A DNA stretch of 64,000 nucleotides, from NCBI RefSeq assembly GCF_002897295.1, contig NZ_BEXF01000005.1, forward strand, positions 296,725 to 360,724, given 5' to 3'. This DNA comes from Brevibacillus reuszeri. Lineage in GTDB: Bacteria > Bacillota > Bacilli > Brevibacillales > Brevibacillaceae. Position 1 is the stretch's first letter. Each line of letters opens with the position of its first letter. Shown one piece after another: positions 1 to 9,066 of the stretch. The translations under genes were made by a program, and so were the position numbers. The notes beneath the pieces are model-generated. The model saw only the letters and a list, made by a program, of their open reading frames with translations, ran no database searches and was not told the origin of the DNA.

Positions 1-972
1 TTAAAAGAGCTGGCTTATACGTATAAAGAAGAGAAGGTAGCTACCTCCCTGAAAAAGGCTGGTCTGACGTATAAAAAAGACGGAGTGTTGACGCTTCAAG
101 CAGCACAGGAGCTAGCTGCTGCTATTGATACGGGACTGGTGAACCCTGCGACGTTAGCGAATGTGAAAGCTGATGGAGAGGTTACAGCAGATTTGGCTAT
201 CCAGCTGCTCGGCAAGGTGGCAGAATTCCACGGAAAGTATAAGAACTATCTGGGTACGATCTCTGAAGACAGCATTTACGGAAAACTGGCACAAGCATGG
301 AATGAATCCCAGCTTATCAAGGCTGGAGCTTTGCAAGACCTCGTAGATAAAGGCTTAAAGCAAAATTTGATCACCGGCTACAATTTGAAAGACGCTACGT
401 TTGATCCGCATTTTGACCCAGAGCGTACCATTACCTATGGTCATAGTGACATTGTTCATGCGATCCAGCTGATTGGTCTATTAAAGAGCGAGGGTATCGA
501 CGCCAAAGTGCAGTTTGAACCAAAAACATCTGCATTCATTTACTTGAAAGAGTGGGGCGAGCCTCTCCAAACAGATGATTATCAGGTTGTTCAAATCGAC
601 AACGGCAACTTCATCGCTTATGCAAAAGAATACGATCTCAGCTTTGAGTTTGCGACTGTTGAAGAGAAAAAACGTTTCCAGCCTCTTGTTTTGCAATATG
701 CGAAAAAAGATGATGAGGATATGACTGGTCTCCTAAAAGGCTCCTGGTGGCAACCGCTCTATCATTCCCGGACAGAGCTTGCCGATTATCCTGTCATTAC
801 GAACAACGTACTGAAGCAAGGACGTTTTGTTGTACAGTCCTTTTCATTGAATGATCAATCTGCAAAAGTGATCGAAGGCTTCAAAAAGCTCGATAGTAAA
901 GTGGAAGTCGAATCATACAAGTTTTGGGTGGATCAACCATTCTATAACTACCTGATCGGTGAGTATAAGTAA
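1..972 (+). CDS. C-terminal part of an unidentified protein (5' truncated by window edge)
   Basis: The frame is open from base 1 with no stop, so this is the last 323 codons of a longer gene; an internal GTG at 85 has no convincing ribosome site. The visible protein is soluble, rich in Lys, Asp and aromatic residues, with no membrane segment in this part. I do not recognise a family. It may be an exported or cell-wall protein, as is common for large Lys-rich proteins of this group, but nothing visible proves it. No clear terminator follows before the next promoter. Confidence 0.75.
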   Translation, partial: LKELAYTYKEEKVATSLKKAGLTYKKDGVLTLQAAQELAAAIDTGLVNPATLANVKADGEVTADLAIQLLGKVAEFHGKYKNYLGTISEDSIYGKLAQAWNESQLIKAGALQDLVDKGLKQNLITGYNLKDATFDPHFDPERTITYGHSDIVHAIQLIGLLKSEGIDAKVQFEPKTSAFIYLKEWGEPLQTDDYQVVQIDNGNFIAYAKEYDLSFEFATVEEKKRFQPLVLQYAKKDDEDMTGLLKGSWWQPLYHSRTELADYPVITNNVLKQGRFVVQSFSLNDQSAKVIEGFKKLDSKVEVESYKFWVDQPFYNYLIGEYK

Positions 973-1149
973 TGAATCGTTGATACCTAGTTAAACTCTG
1001 CGCCTCTACTACCTATTCTATGGAATTCCTTTGAGGGATACATGGATGGGAGTCGGGGTGCTTTTTTATTCACGAGCTCGGGGAGGATACTAAAGGTAGG
1101 GGATTTTGGAAAATCGTTGAAAATGCGTGTCGGTTTTAATAGAGAATTC

Positions 1150-1158
1150 TGGTATAAT
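1150..1158 (+). promoter_or_regulatory. Extended -10 promoter for the secreted protein gene
   Basis: TGGTATAAT is a perfect extended -10 (TGnTATAAT) lying 68 bases before the GTG start at 1226. No good -35 is present at the usual distance, which fits an extended -10 promoter. Confidence 0.55.
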
Positions 1159-1225
1159 TTAGGTATAAGTCAGTAATTGCTATGACAGCCAATCATGATT
1201 GGCATTAAGCATGGGAGGGAAAACA

Positions 1226-2482
1226 GTGTCGAAGAAGCACCTGATCCTTCTGCTTACCTGCTTCTGTTTCGCTACAGAGGCTTCTGCAGAAAGTTTGACA
1301 ACGACCACACCAGCTACACAGCTTTCCATACCTGGAGCCGCAGCGCAGACTGCACAGGTTCTTTCTCAAGGACTTTTAGTTGAAACCTTTTTGACAAACA
1401 ACTGGAAAAAAGACAACCTCTCAAAGCTGCTTGGAAATTCGCTCTCCAGCTTTGATGATTACGAGGCGTATGCAGCAGGAATCAAAATCAGGTGGGACGA
1501 GAACAACAAAGCCTACGGTATTCTAGTAAACGCCACCTACCATGGGGAAATTGTCAAAGGACTGACGACCAAGACATCCAAGAAAGACGTCACGAAGCTG
1601 CTCGGGAGTCCTCAGTTCGTAGATCAATCAAATGAGCTGGTAGGCTATCAATATGATGGGTATTACTTGTTTGTTACGTTCACACAGGAAAAAATCAAAG
1701 GGATCTCTATCTATCGCCGGGACCAAACAAGTGATACGGCTGCGCTGATTGAAATGGCAAAAAATTTGCAAGCGTACGGGGAAAAGCTCTCGTCTCCTTC
1801 GACTGCGAATACCTTCTCGATTTTTGGTGTATGGGGGGCACCCGATTTTACCCATCATTTGCACGGAATCGGAACATTCGCATGGGAGTATCCATCGCTT
1901 GGTATCGCATATGATGGATTAGAGGCCGATGCGACCTTGACCATTTACAATAATTTCTCAGCCAAACAACAGCTATCTGCCATCAAAAATGCGAAAAACG
2001 TCGTCTTTTCCAAAGAGGACTCCCTATTATTGGAAGAACAGAACCGATTGTTTTGGGAAAAAGTCATGATCCAGACAGCCAAAGATCAGGGAATTTCTTC
2101 TCCTGACAAACAAACGATTGCCTTGATTGATTCAGACGGGTTGTACAGTTCGGCGAATATTCGTTTTTACCGAGCTGACTACACACCGCTCTCCCAGTTG
2201 TATCCCGGGTACTTTGTTGATGAGGTCACTTGGCTGGATAATAACTGGGTTTTGTACACCACGATGGAAGGCAGCGGCGTTTTTAATAAGGCAACGAACG
2301 AGCATATCGTAATCCTTTCCCCGAAAAAGATACCTGAGGGCTTGACTGATTTTTATGACGTCAACGCCGTGAGAGTAGATGTAAAAAGCAAAACGATCTG
2401 GTTTGACATGTCCTCTGAGAAGCAGAAACCATACAAGCTTACCTATCAAATTAGCGGGAATCAAATCAAGTTTTCTAAATAA
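1226..2482 (+). CDS. Secreted protein of unknown function with repeated SmpA/BLIP-like modules
   Basis: 418 residues. The GTG at 1226 is chosen because GGGAGG sits 7 bases upstream and translation from it begins with a good Sec signal peptide: Lys-Lys, a Leu-rich core, then a cleavage site after TEASA (about residue 21). The mature part has at least two modules of the pattern LLG(S/N) followed by beta strands (around residues 55-90 and 115-160), and a third stretch with GVWGAPDF near 205. Such modules resemble SmpA/BLIP-like or DUF4309-type folds found in exported Bacillota proteins. The function is unknown. A single-gene unit with its own promoter is likely, possibly reading on into the small gene at 2508. 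Confidence 0.75.
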   Translation: MSKKHLILLLTCFCFATEASAESLTTTTPATQLSIPGAAAQTAQVLSQGLLVETFLTNNWKKDNLSKLLGNSLSSFDDYEAYAAGIKIRWDENNKAYGILVNATYHGEIVKGLTTKTSKKDVTKLLGSPQFVDQSNELVGYQYDGYYLFVTFTQEKIKGISIYRRDQTSDTAALIEMAKNLQAYGEKLSSPSTANTFSIFGVWGAPDFTHHLHGIGTFAWEYPSLGIAYDGLEADATLTIYNNFSAKQQLSAIKNAKNVVFSKEDSLLLEEQNRLFWEKVMIQTAKDQGISSPDKQTIALIDSDGLYSSANIRFYRADYTPLSQLYPGYFVDEVTWLDNNWVLYTTMEGSGVFNKATNEHIVILSPKKIPEGLTDFYDVNAVRVDVKSKTIWFDMSSEKQKPYKLTYQISGNQIKFSK

Positions 2483-2507
2483 CTTGCATTCCTAGGAGGC
2501 GTTTTGA

Positions 2508-2681
2508 ATGGAGTTCTTGGAAGCGTTGGAGGGACTCGGAAGTGCAATCAAAAAAGGTGCTTCACTTACCATGCGAGTGCTTGCGAGTTCCGGAGAATTA
2601 ATAGTCACCTTCTTTGAATACCTTTGGACGCGCAAGGAAAACAATCGGTTACGCAAGCCAAAAACGCCCGTTGGACCGTAA
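2508..2681 (+). CDS. Small protein, 57 aa, unknown
   Basis: The ATG at 2508 is preceded by a perfect AGGAGG (2494-2499) at 8 bases, and lies 25 bases after the previous stop. The product has an acidic/amphipathic N-terminus (MEFLEALEGLGSAIKK), a hydrophobic middle (residues 21-40) and a basic C-terminus ending PKTPVGP. The middle could lie along or across a membrane. No family is recognised. The strong ribosome site and placement argue that it is translated, probably with the upstream secreted protein gene. Confidence 0.55.
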   Translation: MEFLEALEGLGSAIKKGASLTMRVLASSGELIVTFFEYLWTRKENNRLRKPKTPVGP

Positions 2682-2702
2682 AGTAAGACAAGGATCGTGC
2701 TA

Positions 2703-3140
2703 TTATCTGTCTGTCTGCTTGGATAACGGAGAGACATTTTCCTTTTCCTCATCTTTTTCAGCCAGATAGGACCGCATTCCTCTGATAAACATTTCGCGAA
2801 TGACCTCCTGCTGTGTTTTGCTGCTGACAAGAGAACGAATTTGCTCCAGCTCTGCCACTAGCTCTGAATCCAGATGCAGATTGACGGTCTTCCCCTTACT
2901 GCGTGGATGCACTTCACAATGGTGGGGGCATTTGCGCAGATGGCCCTCGATGACAGCTATTTGATCGAGGGGGTCCGCGTGTGGAAGATACAAGCAAGGT
3001 GCCTCCAAAATAATATGGGTCAGTTCTTCGCTAAAACGAATAGTGAGGGGCTGGCCTTTTTTTTTGTGAAAGTCCCGAATCTGACGCGATATCTCCTGAT
3101 TGTGCACCGTATTCTCCAAGGTAATCGTTGCGAGTTCCAT
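2703..3140 (-). CDS. Ribbon-helix-helix-like protein with Cys/His cluster
   Basis: 145 residues; the ATG at 3140 has AGGAGG directly upstream on the minus strand, 9 bases after the stop of the 3150-3662 gene, so the two form an operon. The C-terminal half (about residues 84-128) starts with KTVNLHLDSEL and continues as two helices, the look of a ribbon-helix-helix DNA-binding domain. The middle carries RKCPHHCEVH, a Cys/His cluster that could bind a metal. The C-terminal tail is Lys/Glu-rich. Assignment as a DNA-binding protein is an inference from pattern. The minus-strand gene ends 22 bases from the convergent small gene at 2508. Confidence 0.6.
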   Translation of the reverse strand: MELATITLENTVHNQEISRQIRDFHKKKGQPLTIRFSEELTHIILEAPCLYLPHADPLDQIAVIEGHLRKCPHHCEVHPRSKGKTVNLHLDSELVAELEQIRSLVSSKTQQEVIREMFIRGMRSYLAEKDEEKENVSPLSKQTDR

Positions 3141-3149
3141 ATGGCCTCC

Positions 3150-3662
3150 TTAGGGGCGTGCCAAGTCTTCTTCGGCAATCGAGGAGAGGATTTCTCCAGT
3201 ATCTTCCAGCTGAATCTGGTAGGTGAAGTGCTCGTCATGGCGTTCGATTGCAGTTACCAAGCCCCAGGTATTCCTTTCTTCTAGCCGAATCATTACGCGA
3301 TCGAGCACGTCAAATAGCGGCAACAGAAGTCCTTTCTCATATAGAAAGCGAAAGACGATTTCACGAGGGTACAGGAATCGCTTGTTGCCCTGTTTGTTTT
3401 CGAGAAGCGGAAAAGTATCTCGCTCGTCGACGACCTCACCTAGATGGCCTTGATCCGCCCAGCGTTTTATCGTGGCCATACTGCCGGCTCTTCCATTGCG
3501 TGCTTCTAAAAGCTCCAGTATTTCTCGCGATGAGAGATACGCTGTTCGCCGCTCGCATTGGCTACGATACGCATGCTGTTCAGCTTCTAGCTGGGCAAGC
3601 TGCGCTTTTGCTTCCATCACTTGGTTTTTTAGCCGCTCTATTTCTTTTTCGTAATCCCTCAT
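3150..3662 (-). CDS. Coiled coil, MerR-type helix-turn-helix and SH3-like protein
   Basis: 170 residues in three parts. Residues 1-38 are a heptad-like coiled coil (MRDYEKEIERLKNQV). Residues 44-110 (start LSSREILELLEA, then SMATIKRWADQG and a basic wing with FLYPREIV) match the pattern of MerR/excisionase-type winged helix DNA-binding domains. Residues 120-170 (VMIRLEERNTWGLVTAIE) look like a small SH3/KOW-like barrel. It is first gene of a two-gene minus-strand operon and is divergent from the pyrimidine catabolism operon, so it is a candidate regulator of that operon. That role is inferred from position alone. Confidence 0.6.
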   Translation of the reverse strand: MRDYEKEIERLKNQVMEAKAQLAQLEAEQHAYRSQCERRTAYLSSREILELLEARNGRAGSMATIKRWADQGHLGEVVDERDTFPLLENKQGNKRFLYPREIVFRFLYEKGLLLPLFDVLDRVMIRLEERNTWGLVTAIERHDEHFTYQIQLEDTGEILSSIAEEDLARP

Positions 3663-3715
3663 ACGCTCTCCTTCCCCTATACCTGCTTTCCTCCAGCTTA
3701 TTCGTCAGTGAAATC

Positions 3716-3742
3716 AATCATTCCATGACAGAAGTAATGATT
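3716..3742. promoter_or_regulatory. Inverted repeat between divergent genes, candidate operator
   Basis: AATCATT (3716-3722) and AATGATT (3736-3742) form a perfect 7-bp inverted repeat with 13 bases between, and AATCAT recurs at 3774. It lies in the 188-bp divergent region between the HTH protein gene (minus) and preT (plus), where an operator would be expected. Binding is not shown by the sequence. Confidence 0.3.
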
Positions 3743-3850
3743 TCGTCCAGTCAGTAGCGAAAATGGAAATGAAACAATCATAAAATGACAAAACGCCACA
3801 TTGATTAATAGCAAGCTAGTTTTTAGATCAGGTAAGGAGGGTGTTAAGAG

Positions 3851-5197
3851 ATGGGCATCTCCAAAGAATTACAGAAAAATTTTACGGAAGTTGTACCCGC
3901 CTTAAAGCCAAAGGAAGCCATCGATGAAGCAAATCGGTGCCTGTATTGCTATGATGCGCCCTGTATCAAGGCGTGCCCGACTTCCATTGACATTCCTTCT
4001 TTTATTCAGAAGATTGCGACAGGAAATCTGTTTGGTTCGGCCCGTACCATTATGGATTCCAACCCTGTAGGGGCAAGCTGCGCACGTGTCTGTCCGACGG
4101 AAGAGCTGTGTGAGGGCGCCTGTGTACTGAATCATGCTTCCAAACCGATTATGATCGGACTGCTCCAGCGTCATGCAACCGATTGGGCGATCAAGAACAA
4201 GGCTGCTCTTTTCCAAAAAGGGGACGACAACGGAAAGCGTGTAGCAATTATTGGAGCGGGGCCAGCGGGCTTGTCAGCCGCTCGGGAGCTGGCGCGACTG
4301 GGTTATCAAGTCACTATTTTTGAAGCGAAGGAAAAAGCGGGGGGGCTCAATACGTACGGTATCGTATCCTTTAGACTTCCGCAGGAGATTTCACTTTGGG
4401 AAGTCGAGCAAATCGAAGCATTGGGTGTCGAGATTCGAACCAATACACGTATTGGCGTAGATGTACAGCCAGAGGAGCTGCTAGACGGATACGATTCCGT
4501 TTTACTTGCAGCCGGAATGGGGAATGTGCCGAATTTGCATATTGCGGGCGAAGATCTCAGCGGCGTTCTCGATGCCATTACCTTAGTCGAGGATACAAAG
4601 ACGAAGCCTCTGACAGATGAGATGATCGGTAAAAAAGTAGTTGTCATCGGGGCAGGAAATACGGCAATCGATGCGGCGACCTGTTCGAAGCGAATGGGGG
4701 CAGACAATGTCCAGATTTTATATCGACGTACTGAGCATGAAATGTCCTGTTATCAGTTTGAATACGAGTTTGCCAAGCAGGATGGGGTAGAATTCCGCTG
4801 GTTAGTCGCTCCAACTCGTATTATCGGTGAGAACGGTCAGGTTACGGGACTCGAATTGGTGCGCATGGAACTAGGAGAGCCAGATGAAAAAGGACGAAAG
4901 CGTCCGGTAGCGATACCAGGCAGCGAGTTTGTCATTGATGTCGATTTCGTGGTCAAGGCAATCGGTCAAACCCGCCATCAGGCTATGATCGATTCCTTTG
5001 GGATTTCCCATAAAAATGGAGTCGTGCTGGTAGAGGATGGTACGTATCGCACTAGCCATGCCAAAGTATTTGCTGCGGGCGATGTCATTTTTGGGGGCGG
5101 TAAGACAGATGCGATGGTGGTCGATGCAGCAAACCATGGAAAACGAGCGGCGCACGCTATTCATCGTGCACTCAGTGATCAGAAGCAGCCGGTTTAA
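3851..5197 (+). CDS. preT: NAD(P)-dependent dihydropyrimidine dehydrogenase subunit PreT
   Basis: 448 residues, start ATG with GGTAAGGAGG 11 bases upstream. It is the electron-input subunit that, with PreA, reduces uracil and thymine to the 5,6-dihydro forms using NAD(P)H. The N-terminal 100 residues hold the Cys-rich Fe-S domain typical of the GltD family (CLYCYDAPCIKACP; then CARVCPTEELCEGAC). The first dinucleotide site VAIIGAGPAGLSAA lies near residue 124 (FAD) and a second, VVVIGAGNTAID, near 265 (NAD(P)H). The C-terminal FAAGDVIFGGG closes the FAD site. It is the first gene of the operon preT-preA-hydA-ureidopropionase. GltD-like paralogues share this fold, but adjacency to preA settles the call. 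Confidence 0.9.
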   Translation: MGISKELQKNFTEVVPALKPKEAIDEANRCLYCYDAPCIKACPTSIDIPSFIQKIATGNLFGSARTIMDSNPVGASCARVCPTEELCEGACVLNHASKPIMIGLLQRHATDWAIKNKAALFQKGDDNGKRVAIIGAGPAGLSAARELARLGYQVTIFEAKEKAGGLNTYGIVSFRLPQEISLWEVEQIEALGVEIRTNTRIGVDVQPEELLDGYDSVLLAAGMGNVPNLHIAGEDLSGVLDAITLVEDTKTKPLTDEMIGKKVVVIGAGNTAIDAATCSKRMGADNVQILYRRTEHEMSCYQFEYEFAKQDGVEFRWLVAPTRIIGENGQVTGLELVRMELGEPDEKGRKRPVAIPGSEFVIDVDFVVKAIGQTRHQAMIDSFGISHKNGVVLVEDGTYRTSHAKVFAAGDVIFGGGKTDAMVVDAANHGKRAAHAIHRALSDQKQPV

Positions 5198-5284
5198 AAG
5201 TAGAGAGGGAAGCCTCTGGCGTAGACGCCTGCACCAGAGAGTACGGCGATAAAACAATCGCTACAAAGATGGAGGAGTCCTATC

Positions 5285-6562
5285 ATGGCTGATCTTAGTA
5301 TAAATCTGGCGGGTATTAAATCCCCCAATCCTTTTTGGCTAGCTTCTGCGCCTCCAACCAATTCCGGTTATCAGGTACAGCGTGCATTTGAGGCAGGCTG
5401 GGGTGGAGCTGTATGGAAAACCCTGGGCGAGCCGATTATCAATGTCACGTCGCGTTTTGCAGGATTAACCTATGGCGGTCAGCGCGTTTTCGGATTTAAC
5501 AATATCGAGCTGATTACGGATAAACCACTAGAAGTCAATCTCAAAGAAATGGACGAAACCAAAAAGCGCTTCCCCAAGCATACACTGATTGCTTCCCTGA
5601 TGGTCGAGCACAAGCAAGAAGCCTGGCACGAAATTGTAAAAAAAGTAGAGGCAATCGGTGTAGATGGCCTAGAGCTTAATTTTGGCTGTCCGCACGGGAT
5701 GGCAGAACGCGGAATGGGTTCAGCAGTAGGACAGCATCCTGATCTCATCCGTCAGCAGGTGGAATGGGTAAAAGAAGTGGCGCAAACCCCTGTGATCGTC
5801 AAGCTCACGCCTAACATTACCGATATTCGTTTTACGGCACGCGCAGCTAGGCAGGGCGGCGCTGATGCGATCAGTATGATTAATACGATCAACAGCTTGA
5901 TGGGAGTGGATTTAGACAAGTGGCTGCCGATCCCGCACGTGGATGGAAAAGGTGCTCACGGTGGTTACTGTGGACCCGCGGTTAAACCGATTGCCTTGAA
6001 CATGGTAGCCGAGTGCGCTCGTGATCCACAGATCGGCATCCCTATTTCCGGTATTGGTGGTATATCCAATTGGCGGGATACAGTGGAGTTTTTACTCATG
6101 GGTGCGTCAGGCGTACAAGTATGTACAGCAGCGATGCACCACGGGTTTCGGATCGTGGAGGACATGATTGATGGACTTTCCAACTATCTGGATGCAAGAG
6201 GAATCGCTTCCGTCATGGATATCGTCGGGAAAGCAGTACCGACCTATTCCGATTGGGGACATCTCAATCTGAATTACAAGGTAGTCGCAAGAATTAACGA
6301 GGAAACCTGTATTAATTGCAACAAATGCCATATCGCATGTGAAGACACCTCCCATCAATGTATTGATATCGTAAGTGATGCTGCTACAGGTAAAGAACGT
6401 CTAGTTGTGAGAGAAGAAGACTGTGTAGGCTGCAATCTCTGCTCTATTGTTTGTCCTGTAGAAGGGACGATTGATATGGTAGAAATCCCGAATGATTTAC
6501 AGCCGCTGAGCTGGAACCAAAGACAGGCTGCACTGGCTGCTGGGGGAACCTGCGAGACATAA
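5285..6562 (+). CDS. preA: Dihydropyrimidine dehydrogenase catalytic subunit PreA
   Basis: 425 residues; ATG with GGAGGAG 7 bases upstream, 87 bases after preT. The N-terminal two thirds is a dihydroorotate-dehydrogenase-type FMN barrel, with ELNFGCPHG near residue 130, VKLTPNITDI near 175 and the FMN-phosphate loop PISGIGGI near 255. The C-terminus carries two 4Fe-4S motifs, CINCNKCHIAC near 340 and CVGCNLCSIVCP near 380, that pass electrons from PreT. Together they catalyse the first step of reductive pyrimidine breakdown. Length and domain order match PreA/PydA proteins. Confidence 0.92.
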   Translation: MADLSINLAGIKSPNPFWLASAPPTNSGYQVQRAFEAGWGGAVWKTLGEPIINVTSRFAGLTYGGQRVFGFNNIELITDKPLEVNLKEMDETKKRFPKHTLIASLMVEHKQEAWHEIVKKVEAIGVDGLELNFGCPHGMAERGMGSAVGQHPDLIRQQVEWVKEVAQTPVIVKLTPNITDIRFTARAARQGGADAISMINTINSLMGVDLDKWLPIPHVDGKGAHGGYCGPAVKPIALNMVAECARDPQIGIPISGIGGISNWRDTVEFLLMGASGVQVCTAAMHHGFRIVEDMIDGLSNYLDARGIASVMDIVGKAVPTYSDWGHLNLNYKVVARINEETCINCNKCHIACEDTSHQCIDIVSDAATGKERLVVREEDCVGCNLCSIVCPVEGTIDMVEIPNDLQPLSWNQRQAALAAGGTCET

Positions 6563-6659
6563 AGAAGGGAATCTTTTAGGCGCAACGTGCATAGCGTGTA
6601 CTAGGGAAGGGCACGTCTTTTACGTGCCTGTTCTATCGATGGAAGGGGAGGTAGCAGGC

Positions 6660-8045
6660 ATGAAAAAATGGATTCGTAATGGCACCATTGTGACTGCGTC
6701 CGAGGCGTATCAGGCGGACATTCTGATTGAAGGGGAGAAGGTAGTCGCGATTGGCTCTAACCTGGATACGGTAGGTGCAGAGGTGATTGACGCAACAGGC
6801 TGCTACCTCCTCCCTGGTGGAATTGATCCGCATACTCATCTTGATATGCCGTTCGGTGGGACCGTCACCTCAGACAACTTTTTTACAGGGACGAAGGCTG
6901 CGGCATTTGGCGGTACGACGAGTGTCGTTGACTTCTGCCTAACGAATAAAGGGGAGTCGCTGCATTCGGCGATCTCGACCTGGCATGAAAAGGCTCGTGG
7001 AAAAGCTGTCGTGGACTACGGGTTTCATCTGATGATTTCAGATGCAAACGATCAGGTTCTCGAAGAGCTGCAATCCGTTATTGTCTCCGAAGGAATCACT
7101 TCGTTGAAGGTGTTCATGGCATATAAAAACGTTTTGATGGCAGATGACGAAACCCTATTTAAAACACTCATTCGCGCCAAAGAGCTAGGGGCACTGGTTC
7201 AGGTTCACGCTGAAAATGGTGACGTCATTGATTATTTAACGAAAGAAGCGCTGGCAGAAGGAAACACTGACCCCGTTTATCACGCACATACACGTCCTCC
7301 AGAAGCGGAGGGTGAAGCAACTGGTCGGGCGATTGCCTTGACTGCCTTGGCAGATGCTCAGCTGTATGTGGTTCATGTGTCGTGTGCGGATGCGGTGAGA
7401 CGTATTGCCGAAGCACGTGAAAAAGGCTGGAACATTTACGGGGAAACATGCCCACAGTATCTTGTTCTGGATATTACCGATTTAGAAAAGCCGGATTTTG
7501 AAGGTGCCAAATACGTGTGGTCGCCACCGCTGCGGGAAAAGTGGAATCAGGATGTGCTATGGAGCGCGTTGAAAAATGGTATTCTGCAAACCGTTGGGTC
7601 TGATCACTGCCCATTCAATTTCTCTGGACAAAAGGAATTGGGACGAGGGGATTTTACGAAAATACCGAATGGCGGGCCGATTATTGAAGATCGGATGACG
7701 CTCCTTTTCTCAGAAGGGGTGCGAAAGGGCAAAATCAGTCTCAATCAATTTGTGGATATTACATCGACGAAAGTAGCCAAACTGTTTGGGATGTTCCCGC
7801 AAAAAGGAACGATTGCAGTAGGCTCTGATGCGGATATCGTATTGTTTGATCCGACAGTCCAGCGCACGATATCGGTGGAGACGCACCATATGAACGTAGA
7901 TTACAACCCGTTCGAAGGCAAGGAAGTGTATGGCGAGGTGGTATCGGTGCTGTCTCGTGGCGCTTTTGTCATCCGCAATAAGCAATTTGTAGGGCAGGCG
8001 GGTGCTGGACGGTATGTCAAACGATCTACATTTGCCAAGCCATAG
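6660..8045 (+). CDS. hydA: Dihydropyrimidinase (D-hydantoinase)
   Basis: 461 residues from the ATG at 6660, chosen because AGGGGAGG ends 8 bases upstream; a longer in-frame reading from 6624 lacks a ribosome site. It opens the ring of dihydrouracil or dihydrothymine to the N-carbamoyl-beta-amino acid, step two of the pathway. The amidohydrolase metal ligands are visible: DPHTHLD near residue 57, the carboxylated lysine in SLKVFMAYKN near 150, QVHAEN near 181, VVHVS near 237 and the aspartate in GSDHCPFN near 314. The family is a cytosolic zinc enzyme, usually a tetramer. It is the third gene of the operon. Confidence 0.92.
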   Translation: MKKWIRNGTIVTASEAYQADILIEGEKVVAIGSNLDTVGAEVIDATGCYLLPGGIDPHTHLDMPFGGTVTSDNFFTGTKAAAFGGTTSVVDFCLTNKGESLHSAISTWHEKARGKAVVDYGFHLMISDANDQVLEELQSVIVSEGITSLKVFMAYKNVLMADDETLFKTLIRAKELGALVQVHAENGDVIDYLTKEALAEGNTDPVYHAHTRPPEAEGEATGRAIALTALADAQLYVVHVSCADAVRRIAEAREKGWNIYGETCPQYLVLDITDLEKPDFEGAKYVWSPPLREKWNQDVLWSALKNGILQTVGSDHCPFNFSGQKELGRGDFTKIPNGGPIIEDRMTLLFSEGVRKGKISLNQFVDITSTKVAKLFGMFPQKGTIAVGSDADIVLFDPTVQRTISVETHHMNVDYNPFEGKEVYGEVVSVLSRGAFVIRNKQFVGQAGAGRYVKRSTFAKP

Positions 8046-8081
8046 AAGTGAGAGTGACAAGAAAAAGAGGGGGGAGCGGAA

Positions 8082-8972
8082 ATGGGAAGCAAGGTCAGTA
8101 TCGGATTAATCCAAGCGAAAAACGATGTGAATGGAGACGAACCGGTTCATCTCCACAAAGAGAAAGCGATCGAGAAGCATGTCAGGATGGTTCGAGAAGC
8201 AGCAGCTAAGGGCGCCCAGATCATATGCCTGCAAGAAATCTTTTACGGACCGTACTTCTGCTCCGAACAAAATACAAAATGGTATGAATCCGCTGAAGAA
8301 GTGCCTAACGGTCCAACTGTACAGCTTTTTTCTGCACTCGCTCGCGAATTAGGGACAGTTTTGATTTTGCCTGTCTACGAACGTGTAGGAATTGGGACTT
8401 ACTACAATACTGCGGCTGTCATCGATGCAGATGGGACGTATTTAGGGAAGTACCGCAAGCAGCATATCCCGCATGTCGGGGTTGGCAATAACGGATGCGG
8501 TTTTTGGGAGAAGTATTACTTCAAGCCTGGAAACCTGGGCTACCCAGTATTTGATACGGCCTTTGCAAAGGTAGGCGTTTATATCTGCTACGATCGTCAT
8601 TTCCCAGAAGGAGCACGCTTGCTCGGCCTAGGTGGTGCGGAAATCGTGTTTAACCCTTCGGCGACGGTAGCCGGGTTATCGGAATATTTGTGGAAGCTTG
8701 AGCAGCCGGCACATGCCGTGGCCAATGGCTATTATGTTGCAGCCATCAATCGGGTAGGATTCGAGGCACCTTGGAACATGGGAGAATTTTACGGACAGTC
8801 GTATCTCGTAGACCCCCGAGGACAATTTGTGGCGGTAGGCAGTAGAGATCAGGATGAGGTCATTATTGCGGAAATGGATCGAGACCGCATCCACGAAGTG
8901 AGAGACACGTGGCAGTTTTATCGCGATCGTCGACCAGAGACTTACGATGACATGGTAAAGCTATTGCCGTAA
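8082..8972 (+). CDS. Nitrilase-family beta-ureidopropionase
   Basis: 296 residues; ATG preceded by GGGGGGAGCGGA. The nitrilase Glu-Lys-Cys triad is visible: E in ICLQEIF near residue 50, K in YRKQHIPH near 127, C in VYICYDRHFPE near 168. In this operon it most likely hydrolyses N-carbamoyl-beta-alanine or N-carbamoyl-beta-aminoisobutyrate to the beta-amino acid, CO2 and ammonia, the third and last step of reductive pyrimidine degradation. N-carbamoylputrescine amidases are close relatives and an alternative by sequence, but the preceding preTA-hydA genes favour the ureidopropionase call. Confidence 0.85.
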   Translation: MGSKVSIGLIQAKNDVNGDEPVHLHKEKAIEKHVRMVREAAAKGAQIICLQEIFYGPYFCSEQNTKWYESAEEVPNGPTVQLFSALARELGTVLILPVYERVGIGTYYNTAAVIDADGTYLGKYRKQHIPHVGVGNNGCGFWEKYYFKPGNLGYPVFDTAFAKVGVYICYDRHFPEGARLLGLGGAEIVFNPSATVAGLSEYLWKLEQPAHAVANGYYVAAINRVGFEAPWNMGEFYGQSYLVDPRGQFVAVGSRDQDEVIIAEMDRDRIHEVRDTWQFYRDRRPETYDDMVKLLP

Positions 8973-9066
8973 GAAAAGGGAGAGGGAGGTGCTAGCCAGG
9001 CATCTTCCTCCTTTTGTCATGAGCAGGCAGTCTCCTATATCAATTGCACATAAGGGGAGTACAGGG

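Noticed and set aside
2492..2830. 112-codon minus-strand frame overlapping the 57-aa gene
   Set aside because: Overlaps the clearly better supported minus gene at 2703 in another frame and has no ribosome site.
3223..3757. Plus-strand frames up to 169 codons opposite the HTH protein gene
   Set aside because: Antisense to a gene with coiled-coil, HTH and SH3-like signatures and a good ribosome site.
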